A model generated the notes under the pieces. It worked only from the letters and a program-made list of their open reading frames with translations, had not been told where the DNA came from and searched no databases. From Elmis aenea (Eukaryota; Arthropoda; Insecta; Coleoptera; Elmidae), in NCBI GenBank assembly GCA_947652605.1, contig CANTFG010000137.1:62001-126000 (forward strand): DNA of 64,000 nt, in the 5' to 3' direction. The first letter of the stretch is position 1; each line of letters begins with the position of its first letter. Of this stretch, positions 55,101 through 64,000 are shown in pieces. Made by a program: the position numbers and the translations under genes.

Positions 55101-57087
55101 GCTCATTGAAAGACATATGCAAAACAATTGTATTCCTGTAAAGAGGCGATGGATAAACTGTTCCTGTGATATACAAATCAATAATTAAAATTGTTTAGAA
55201 ATAGTCGCACAAGGAACATATGTATTAACTAAAGCACGGTATTTTTAGGAAATTATTAAAAATTAATACCAGCTCATTGAAAGACATATGCAAAACAATT
55301 GTATTCATGTAAAGAGGCGATGGATAAACTGTTCCTGTGATATACAAATCAATAATTGAAATTGTTTCGAAATAGTCGCACAAGGAACATATGTATTAAC
55401 TAAAGCACGGTATTTTTAGGAAATTATTAAAAATTAAAACCAGCTCATTGAAAGACATATGCAAAACTATTTTATTCATGTAAAGAGGCGATGGATAAAC
55501 TGTTCCTGTGTTATACAAATCAATAATTAAAATTGTTTAGAAATAGTCGCACAAGGAACATATGTATTAACTAAAGCACGGTATTTTTAGGAAATTATTA
55601 AAAATTAATACCAGCTCATTGAAAGACATATGCAAAACAATTGTATTCATGTAAAGAGGCGATGGATAAACTGTTCCTGTGATATACAAATCAATAATTG
55701 AAATTGTTTCGAAATAGTCGCACAAGGAACATATGTATTAACTAATGCACGGTATTTTTAGGAAATTATTAAAAATTAAAACCAGCTCATTGAAAGACAT
55801 ATGCAAAACAATTGTATTCATGTAAAGAGGCGATGGATAAACTGTTCCTGTCATATAGAAATCAATAATTGAAATTGTTTCGAAATAGTCGCACAAGGAA
55901 CATATGTATTAACTAAAGCACGGTATTTTTAGGAAATTATTAAAAATTAAAACCAGCTCATTGAAGGACATATGCAAAACAATTGTATTCATGTAAAGAG
56001 GCGATGGATAAACTGTTCCTGTGATATACAAATTAATAATTAAAATTGTTCAGAAATAGTCGCTCAAGGAACATATGTATTAACTAATGCACGGTATTTT
56101 TAGGAAATTATTAAAAATTAAAACCAGCTCATTGAAAGACATATGCAAAACAATTGTATTCCTGTAAAGAGGCGATGGATAAACTGTTCCTGTGATATAC
56201 AAATCAATAATTAAAATTGTTTAGAAATAGTCGCTCAAGGAACATATTATGTATTAACTAAAGCACGGTATTTTTAGGAAATTATTAAAAATTAAAACCA
56301 GCTCATTGAAAGACATATGCAAAACAATTGTAATCCTGCAAAGAGGCGATGGATAAACTGTTCCTGTGATATACAAATCAATAATTAAAATTGTTTAGAA
56401 ATAGTCGCTCAAGGAACATTTGTATTAACTAAAGCACGGTATTTTTAGGAAATTATTAAAAATTAAAACCAGCTCATTGAAAGACATATGCAAAACAATT
56501 GTATTCATGTAAAAAGGCGATGGATAAACTGTTCCTGTGATATACAAATCAATAATTAAAATTGTTTAGAAATAGTCGCACAAGGAACATATGTATTAAC
56601 TAAAGCACGGTATTTTTAGGAAATTATTAAAAATTAATACCAGCTCATTGAAAGACATATGCAAAACAATTGTATTCATGTAAAGAGGCGATAGATAAAC
56701 TGTTCCTGTGATATACAAATCAATAAATGAAATTGTTTCGAAATAGTAGCACAAGGAACATATGTATTAACTAAAGCACGGTATTTTTAGGAAATTATTA
56801 AAAATTAAAACCAGCTCATTGAAAGACATATGCAAAACAATTTTATTCATGTAAAAAGGCGATGGATAAACTGTTCCTGTGATATACAAATCAATAAATA
56901 AAATTGTTTAGAAATAGTCGCACAAGGAACATATGTATTAACTAAAGCACGGTATTTTTAGGAAATTATTAAAAATTAATACCAGCTCATTGAAAGACAT
57001 ATGCAAAACAATTGTATTCATGTAAAGAGGCGATAGATAAACTATTTCTGTGATATACAAATCAATAATTAAAATTGTTTCGAAATA
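52185..57087 (+). repeat. Satellite block; 54.2-57.3 kb is the source or sister of 58.3-61.4 kb
   Basis: Up to about 54.8 kb it continues the copy of the 38.9-42.9 kb block. From about 54.2 kb every rare variant recurs 4107 bp later (24 monomers plus 3 bp): CTAAAC at 54607/58714, GAAGGACAT near 55965/60072, CATATTATGTATT near 56243/60350 and TAATCCTGCA at 56331/60438. Private differences are few: ACATATGC versus ACATTTGC near 54774/58881, GTGTTATAC versus GTGATATAC near 55508/59615, and CGATAGATAA versus CGATTGATAA near 56689/60796. Confidence 0.82.
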
Positions 57088-58113
57088 GTCGCACAAGGAA
57101 CATATGTATTAACTAATGCACGGTATTTTTAGGAAATTATTAAAAATTAAAACCAGCTCATTGAAAGACATATGCAAAACAATTGTATTCATGTAAAGAG
57201 GCGATGGATAAACTGTTCCTGTCATATACAAATCAATAATTGAAATTGTTTCGAAATAGTCGCACAAGGAACATATGTATTAACTAAAGCACGGTATTTT
57301 TAGGAAATTATTAAAAATTAATGCCAGCTCATTGAAAGACATATGCAAAACAATTGTATTCATGTAAAGAGGCGATGGATAAACTGTTTCTGTGATATAC
57401 AAATCAATAATTAAAATTGTTTCGAAATAGTCGCACAAGGAACATATGTATTAACTAATGCACGGTATTTTTAGGAAATTATTAAAAATTAAAACCAGCT
57501 CATTGAAAGACATATGCAAAACAATTGTATTCATGTAAAGAGGCGATGGATAAACTGTTCCTGTCATATACAAATCAATAATTGAAATTGTTTCGAAATA
57601 GTCGCACAAGGAACATATGTATTAACTAAAGCACGGTATTTTTAGGAAATTATTAAAAATTAATGCCAGCTCATTGAAAGACATATGCAAAACAATTGTA
57701 TTCCTGTAAAGAGGCGATGGATAAACTATTTCTGTGATATACAAATCAATAATTAAAATTGTTTCGAAATAGTCGCACAAGGAACATATGTATTAACTAA
57801 TGCACGGTATTTTTAGGAAATTATTAAAAATTAAAACCAGCTCATTGAAAGACATATGCAAAACAATTGTATTCATGTAAAGAGGCGATGGATAAACTGT
57901 TCCTGTCATATACAAATCAATAATTGAAATTGTTTCGAAATAGTCGCACAAGGAACATATGTATTAACTAAAGCACGGTATTTTTAGGAAATTATTAAAA
58001 ATTAATGCCAGCTCATTGAAAGACATATGCAAAACAATTGTATTCATGTAAAGAGGCGATAGATAAACTGTTTCTGTGATATACAAATCAATAATTAAAA
58101 TTGTTTAGAAATA
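57088..58113 (+). repeat. Nested dimeric HOR, three 342-bp copies
   Basis: Two monomer types alternate. Type A (57088, 57430, 57772) carries ACTAATGC, AAAACC and CTGTCATAT followed by ATTGAAATTG. Type B (57259, 57601, 57943) carries ACTAAAGC, AATGCC and TTTCTGTGATAT followed by ATTAAAATTG. The AATGCC marker base positions 57321, 57663 and 58005 are exactly 342 bp apart. The third B monomer ends TTTAGAAATAG rather than TTTCGAAATAG, marking exit from the dimer. The sister block near 61.2 kb contains an A monomer but not the dimer series. Confidence 0.85.
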
Positions 58114-61100
58114 GTCGCTCAAGGAACATATGTATTAACTAAAGCACGGTATTTTTAGGAAATTATTAAAAATTAAAACCAGCTCATTGAAAGACATATG
58201 CAAAACAATTGTATTCATGTAAAGAGGCGATGGATAAACTGTTCCTGTGATATACAAATCAATAATTAAAATTGTTCAGAAATAGTCGCTCAAGGAACAT
58301 ATGTATTAACTAAAGCACGGTATTTTTAGGAAATTATTAAAAATTAAAACCAGCTCATTGAAAGACATATGCAAAACAATTGTATTCCTGTAAAGAGGCG
58401 ATGGATAAACTGTTCCTGTGATATACAAATCAATAATTAAAATTGTTTAGAAATAGTCGCTCAAGGAACATATGTATTAACTAAAGCACGGTATTTTTAG
58501 GAAATTATTAAAAATTAAAACCAGCTCATTGAAAGACTTATGCAAAACAATTGTATTCATGTAAAGAGGCGATGGATAAACTGTTCCTGTCATATACAAA
58601 TCAATAATTGAAATTGTTTCGAAATAGTCGCACAAGGAACATATGTATTAACTAAAGCACGGTATTTTTAGGAAATTATTAAAAATTAATACCAGCTCAT
58701 TAAAAGACATATGCTAAACAATTGTATTCATGTAAAGAGGCGATGGATAAACTGTTCCTGTGATATACAAATCAATAATTAAAATTGTTTCGAAATAGTC
58801 GCTCAAGGAACATATGTATTAACTAAAGCACGGTATTTTTAGGAAATTATTAAAAATTAAAACCAGCTCACTGAAAGACATTTGCAAAACTATTGTATTC
58901 ATGTAAAGAGGCGATGGATAAACTGTTCCTGTGATATACAAATCAATAATAGAAATTGTTTCGAAATAGTCGCACAAGGAACATATGTATTAACTAAAGC
59001 ACGGTATTTTTAGGAAATTAGTAAAAATTAAAACCAGCTCTTTGAAAGACATTCGCATAACAATTGTATTTATGTAAAGAGGCGATGGATAAACTGTTTC
59101 TGTGATATACAAATCAATAATTAAAAATGTTCAGAAATAGTCGCTCAAGAAACATATGTATTAACTAAAGCACGGTATTTTTAGGAAATTATTAAAAATT
59201 AAAACCAGCTCATTGAAAGACATATGCAAAACAATTGTATTCCTGTAAAGAGGCGATGGATAAACTGTTCCTGTGATATACAAATCAATAATTAAAATTG
59301 TTTAGAAATAGTCGCACAAGGAACATATGTATTAACTAAAGCACGGTATTTTTAGGAAATTATTAAAAATTAATACCAGCTCATTGAAAGACATATGCAA
59401 AACAATTGTATTCATGTAAAGAGGCGATGGATAAACTGTTCCTGTGATATACAAATCAATAATTGAAATTGTTTCGAAATAGTCGCACAAGGAACATATG
59501 TATTAACTAAAGCACGGTATTTTTAGGAAATTATTAAAAATTAAAACCAGCTCATTGAAAGACATATGCAAAACTATTTTATTCATGTAAAGAGGCGATG
59601 GATAAACTGTTCCTGTGATATACAAATCAATAATTAAAATTGTTTAGAAATAGTCGCACAAGGAACATATGTATTAACTAAAGCACGGTATTTTTAGGAA
59701 ATTATTAAAAATTAATACCAGCTCATTGAAAGACATATGCAAAACAATTGTATTCATGTAAAGAGGCGATGGATAAACTGTTCCTGTGATATACAAATCA
59801 ATAATTGAAATTGTTTCGAAATAGTCGCACAAGGAACATATGTATTAACTAATGCACGGTATTTTTAGGAAATTATTAAAAATTAAAACCAGCTCATTGA
59901 AAGACATATGCAAAACAATTGTATTCATGTAAAGAGGCGATGGATAAACTGTTCCTGTCATATAGAAATCAATAATTGAAATTGTTTCGAAATAGTCGCA
60001 CAAGGAACATATGTATTAACTAAAGCACGGTATTTTTAGGAAATTATTAAAAATTAAAACCAGCTCATTGAAGGACATATGCAAAACAATTGTATTCATG
60101 TAAAGAGGCGATGGATAAACTGTTCCTGTGATATACAAATTAATAATTAAAATTGTTCAGAAATAGTCGCTCAAGGAACATATGTATTAACTAATGCACG
60201 GTATTTTTAGGAAATTATTAAAAATTAAAACCAGCTCATTGAAAGACATATGCAAAACAATTGTATTCCTGTAAAGAGGCGATGGATAAACTGTTCCTGT
60301 GATATACAAATCAATAATTAAAATTGTTTAGAAATAGTCGCTCAAGGAACATATTATGTATTAACTAAAGCACGGTATTTTTAGGAAATTATTAAAAATT
60401 AAAACCAGCTCATTGAAAGACATATGCAAAACAATTGTAATCCTGCAAAGAGGCGATGGATAAACTGTTCCTGTGATATACAAATCAATAATTAAAATTG
60501 TTTAGAAATAGTCGCTCAAGGAACATTTGTATTAACTAAAGCACGGTATTTTTAGGAAATTATTAAAAATTAAAACCAGCTCATTGAAAGACATATGCAA
60601 AACAATTGTATTCATGTAAAAAGGCGATGGATAAACTGTTCCTGTGATATACAAATCAATAATTAAAATTGTTTAGAAATAGTCGCACAAGGAACATATG
60701 TATTAACTAAAGCACGGTATTTTTAGGAAATTATTAAAAATTAATACCAGCTCATTGAAAGACATATGCAAAACAATTGTATTCATGTAAAGAGGCGATT
60801 GATAAACTGTTCCTGTGATATACAAATCAATAAATGAAATTGTTTCGAAATAGTAGCACAAGGAACATATGTATTAACTAAAGCACGGTATTTTTAGGAA
60901 ATTATTAAAAATTAAAACCAGCTCATTGAAAGACATATGCAAAACAATTTTATTCATGTAAAAAGGCGATGGATAAACTGTTCCTGTGATATACAAATCA
61001 ATAATTAAAATTGTTTAGAAATAGTCGCACAAGGAACATATGTATTAACTAAAGCACGGTATTTTTAGGAAATTATTAAAAATTAATACCAGCTCATTGA

Positions 61101-61407
61101 AAGACATATGCAAAACAATTGTATTCATGTAAAGAGGCGATAGATAAACTATTTCTGTGATATACAAATCAATAATTAAAATTGTTTCGAAATAGTCGCA
61201 CAAGGAACATATGTATTAACTAATGCACGGTATTTTTAGGAAATTATTAAAAATTAAAACCAGCTCATTGAAAGACATATGCAAAACAATTGTATTCATG
61301 TAAAGAGGCGATGGATAAACTGTTCCTGTCATATACAAATCAATAATTGAAATTGTTTCGAAATAGTCGCACAAGGAACATATGTATTAACTAAAGCACG
61401 GTATTTT
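58114..61407 (+). repeat. Satellite block, 4107-bp-offset sister of 54.2-57.3 kb
   Basis: Correspondence with the upstream block starts after the difference at about 54207/58314 (ACTAATGC versus ACTAAAGC) and ends near 57300/61407, where the upstream block goes to AATGCC and this one to AATACC/GCTCATTAAAAGAC. That gives about 3.1 kb with only a handful of substitutions. The first few hundred bases (58114-58314) are ordinary monomers linking the dimer HOR to this copy. Confidence 0.8.
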
Positions 61408-63515
61408 TAGGAAATTATTAAAAATTAATACCAGCTCATTAAAAGACATATGCTAAACAATTGTATTCATGTAAAGAGGCGATGGATAAACTGTTCCTGT
61501 GATATACAAATCAATAATTAAAATTGTTTCGAAATTGTCGCTCAAGGAACATATGTATTAACTAAAGCACGGTATTTTTAGGAAATTATTAAAAATTAAA
61601 ACCAGCTCACTGAAAGACATATGCAAAACAATTGTATTCATGTAAAGAGGCGATGGATAAACTGTTCCTGTGATATACAAATCAATAATAGAAATTGTTT
61701 CGAAATAGTCGCACAAGGAACATATGTATTAACTAAAGCACGGTATTTTTAGGAAATTAGTAAAAATTAAAACCAGCTCTTTGAAAGACATTCGCATAAC
61801 AATTGTATTTATGTAAAGAGGCGATGGATAAACTGTTTCTGTGATATACAAATCAATAATTAAAAATGTTCAGAAATAGTCGCTCAAGAAACATATGTAT
61901 TAACTAAAGCACGGTATTTTTAGGAAATTATTAAAAATTAAAACCAGCTCATTGAAAGACATATGCAAAACAATTGTATTCCTGTAAAGAGGCGATGGAT
62001 AAACTGTTCCTGTGATATACAAATCAATAATTAAAATTGTTTAGAAATAGTCGCTCAAGGAACATATGTATTAACTAAAGCACGGTATTTTTAGGAAATT
62101 ATTAAAAATTAATACCAGCTCATTGAAAGACATATGCAAAACAATTGTATTCATGTAAAGAGGCGATGGATAAACTGTTCCTGTGATATACAAATCAATA
62201 ATTGAAATTGTTTCGAAATAGTCGCACAAGGAACATATGTATTAACTAAAGCACGGTATTTTTAGGAAATTATTAAAAATTAAAACCAGCTCATTGAAAG
62301 ACATATGCAAAACTATTTTATTCATGTAAAGAGGCGATGGATAAACTGTTCCTGTGATATACAAATCAATAATTAAAATTGTTTAGAAATAGTCGCACAA
62401 GGAACATATGTATTAACTAAAGCACGGTATTTTTAGGAAATTATTAAAAATTAATACCAGCTCATTGAAAGACATATGCAAAACAATTGTATTCATGTAA
62501 AGAGGCGATGGATAAACTGTTCCTGTGATATACAAATCAATAATTGAAATTGTTTCGAAATAGTCGCACAAGGAACATATGTATTAACTAATGCACGGTA
62601 TTTTTAGGAAATTATTAAAAATTAAAACCAGCTCATTGAAAGACATATGCAAAACAATTGTATTCATGTAAAGAGGCGATGGATAAACTGTTCCTGTCAT
62701 ATAGAAATCAATAATTGAAATTGTTTCGAAATAGTCGCACAAGGAACATATGTATTAACTAAAGCACGGTATTTTTAGGAAATTATTAAAAATTAAAACC
62801 AGCTCATTGAAGGACATATGCAAAACAATTGTATTCATGTAAAGAGGCGATGGATAAACTGTTCCTGTGATATACAAATTAATAATTAAAATTGTTCAGA
62901 AATAGTCGCTCAAGGAACATATGTATTAACTAATGCACGGTATTTTTAGGAAATTATTAAAAATTAAAACCAGCTCATTGAAAGACATATGCAAAACAAT
63001 TGTATTCCTGTAAAGAGGCGATGGATAAACTGTTCCTGTGATATACAAATCAATAATTAAAATTGTTTAGAAATAGTCGCTCAAGGAACATATTATGTAT
63101 TAACTAAAGCACGGTATTTTTAGGAAATTATTAAAAATTAAAACCAGCTCATTGAAAGACATATGCAAAACAATTGTAATCCTGCAAAGAGGCGATGGAT
63201 AAACTGTTCCTGTGATATACAAATCAATAATTAAAATTGTTTAGAAATAGTCGCTCAAGGAACATTTGTATTAACTAAAGCACGGTATTTTTAGGAAATT
63301 ATTAAAAATTAAAACCAGCTCATTGAAAGACATATGCAAAACAATTGTATTCATGTAAAAAGGCGATGGATAAACTGTTCCTGTGATATACAAATCAATA
63401 ATTAAAATTGTTTAGAAATAGTCCCACAAGGAACATATGTATTAACTAAAGCACGGTATTTTTAGGAAATTATTAAAAAATAATACCAGCTCATTGAAAG
63501 ACATATGCAAAACAA
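61408..63515 (+). repeat. Terminal satellite block, about 16-monomer-offset copy
   Basis: The variants of 58.67-60.78 kb reappear about 2739-2740 bp later (16 monomers plus 3-4 bp): CTAAAC at 58714/61453, GAAGGACAT near 60072/62812 and TAATCCTGCA at 60438/63178. Differences include AAATTGTCGC near 61532, AAAACAATTG in place of AAAACTATTG near 61625, GTCCCAC at 63421 and TTAAAAAATAATACC near 63474. The array stops in mid-monomer, about monomer position 95-97, inside the ACAATTGT dyad, where the retrotransposon tail begins. Confidence 0.82.
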
Positions 63516-63532
63516 TTTTTTTTTTTTTTTTT
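63516..63532 (-). other. Poly(A) tail of the retrotransposon (17 nt)
   Basis: A T17 run on the plus strand joins satellite to the element 3' end. Satellite monomers normally read ACAATTG here, so the first one or two T may belong to the target. Slippage in this run may have changed its length. Confidence 0.85.
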
Positions 63533-63669
63533 AATTTAATGCAAATTAACAATCAGAACCTTAATATGTATCTATGTTATACACAAAAAATAGTCCTACG
63601 AGCTAATGTGTTGGCGTATCTTGTCATGAGGGGAAGTCCATCCATCGATGTCATCCCGCTGGAAACTTA
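63533..63669 (-). other. Retrotransposon 3' untranslated region
   Basis: This lies between the RT stop codon and the poly(A) tail on the minus strand. It is about 137 bp, AT-rich towards its end, and has no open frame of note. An ATTAAA hexamer (minus strand of 63535-63540) lies only 2 bp before the tail. That is closer than a normal polyadenylation signal, so it may be fortuitous. Confidence 0.7.
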
Positions 63670-63999
63670 TTATGGTTTTAGTTCATTTGGCCATATTCTT
63701 TTGAGGCGTCCCGATTTTACCACCTGAGTGAGTTCTGAGGCTAGTTCGTTGGGATGGCTTTGTAGTCTGTCGTAGTTTTTTTCGGCTCTTCTTCTACGTT
63801 CATCTTCTATGAGTGGTATGTTTAGGTCAGTATGTAGTGTAATGTTTGTTACATACCATGGAGCTCCTGTTATTAATCTCAACGTTTTGGCTTGGAATCT
63901 TTGTATGATGTTCACATTCGACTTACTTGAGCATCCCCATAACTCTATCCCGTAAGTCCATACTGGTTTGATTACTGCTTTGTACAGTAGGATTTTGTT
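63670..63999 (-). CDS. Reverse transcriptase C-terminal end, jockey-like (partial, 5' end outside window)
   Basis: An open frame enters from the right edge of the window and ends at TAA (63672-63670), giving 109 residues. The first 35 or so contain YKAVIKPVWTYGIELWGC, the thumb-region block at the end of the RT domain in jockey and related LINE ORF2 proteins. It is followed by the characteristic stretch IIQRFQAKTLRLITGAPWYV, then TLHTDLNIPL and a basic, Arg-rich tail. The family role is reverse transcription of the element RNA at the nicked target. The endonuclease and RT catalytic regions would lie upstream, outside the window. There is no RNase H domain, as usual for this group. The last part reads without frameshift or stop, so the copy may be recent. 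GTG at 63915-63913 is an internal valine codon, not a start. Comparison with jockey-like proteins of insects is from memory of the family; clade assignment is an inference. Confidence 0.85.
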   Translation of the reverse strand, partial: NKILLYKAVIKPVWTYGIELWGCSSKSNVNIIQRFQAKTLRLITGAPWYVTNITLHTDLNIPLIEDERRRRAEKNYDRLQSHPNELASELTQVVKSGRLKRIWPNELKP

Positions 64000-64000
64000 T

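Larger units (their letters stand above)
1..63515 (+). repeat. 171-bp AT-rich satellite array, about 370 head-to-tail monomers
   Basis: The same 171-bp unit recurs without a break in phase: GTCGC starts at 1, 172, 343 and 514, and so on through 63421 (where it reads GTCCC). All copies have one orientation. Removing the two 143-bp net insertions leaves about 370 monomers. Monomers differ by a few percent, mostly at recurrent diagnostic sites. Small length variants are few: a 2-bp deletion at 767, a 4-bp ATAC duplication at about 2361, 4418, 4937, 9042, 11099 and 13156, and a 2-bp deletion at about 40663 and 52574. Stop codons occur throughout and no conserved reading frame runs across monomers, so it is non-coding. 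This is the organisation of centromeric or heterochromatic satellite DNA. Which chromosomal domain it belongs to cannot be told from sequence. The left end lies outside the window; the right end is the retrotransposon junction. Confidence 0.98.
63516..64000 (-). mobile_element. Jockey-type non-LTR retrotransposon, 3' part, inserted at satellite edge
   Basis: On the minus strand the order is: end of a reverse-transcriptase ORF (63999 to 63670), about 137 bp of 3' untranslated sequence (63669-63533), then a run of 17 A (63532-63516, up to two of which may be satellite bases) joined directly to satellite. A poly(A) tail and no LTR are the signature of target-primed insertion by a LINE-class element. 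Its 5' part lies beyond the window, so the target-site duplication and overall length cannot be checked. Base composition differs visibly from the satellite. Confidence 0.88.

Noticed and set aside
1..63515. CRISPR array
   Set aside because: Repeats are 171 bp, contiguous, and have no spacers. No cas genes are present and the retrotransposon is eukaryotic.
1..63515. Primate alpha satellite
   Set aside because: Only the monomer length agrees. I see no alpha-satellite consensus segments, and the flanking element is an arthropod-type jockey LINE, not an L1.
63494..63727. 77-codon plus-strand frame across the satellite/retrotransposon junction
   Set aside because: It runs through the T17 tail as poly-Phe and then reads antisense to the retrotransposon 3' UTR and the end of its RT gene. 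It is a chance frame.

Overview
The window is almost entirely one tandem satellite array. From base 1 to about 63515 it is a head-to-tail repeat of a 171-bp, AT-rich monomer (the first monomer counts to 50 G+C out of 171, about 29%). There are roughly 370 monomers, all in one orientation. Two interruptions, at 48618-48757 and 50642-50781, are copies of the same 140-bp hairpin-type transposon. The array ends abruptly at a 17-nt poly(T) run, which is the poly(A) tail of a minus-strand, jockey-type non-LTR retrotransposon. Only its 3' part is inside the window (63516-64000). I see no intact cellular gene, tRNA, rRNA or CRISPR array.

Organism: the only protein evidence is the C-terminal end of a reverse transcriptase of the jockey type common in arthropods. 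With a long satellite and a poly(A)-tailed LINE, this is a eukaryotic, most probably insect or other arthropod, heterochromatic region (centromeric, pericentromeric or subtelomeric). The species cannot be named from the sequence. The monomer length equals that of primate alpha satellite, but I recognise no alpha-satellite sequence in it.

Layout: monomers differ at about a dozen recurrent diagnostic positions (monomer position 1 = G of GTCGC at base 1), and combinations of these reveal higher-order repeats (HORs). 1-6681 is a 39-monomer block recopied at 6682-11464. 11465-16099 is a mosaic of older blocks. 16100-22260 holds an 11-monomer HOR with an exact 1881-bp period over three periods. 22261-33900 has 7-, 18-, 23- and 47-monomer spacings. 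33901-48076 has 7-monomer and about 55-monomer (9404 bp) spacings. 48077-52184 is a recent 2024-bp tandem duplication carrying the hairpin transposon. 50784 to about 54.8 kb repeats 38.87-42.9 kb. 54.2-63.5 kb has 4107-bp and 2740-bp spacings with a nested 342-bp dimer HOR.

How it works together: the array reads as a record of repeated unequal crossover or amplification with block sizes from 1 to 55 monomers. One small transposon insertion acts as a dated marker and a retrotransposon marks the edge. I found no new protein-coding system. The most unusual items are the perfect 60-bp-arm hairpin element with TAA target duplications and an in-window paralogous empty site, its co-duplication with the satellite, and the nested HOR structure. 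Offsets were obtained by hand from marker variants, so block edges are approximate unless stated otherwise.
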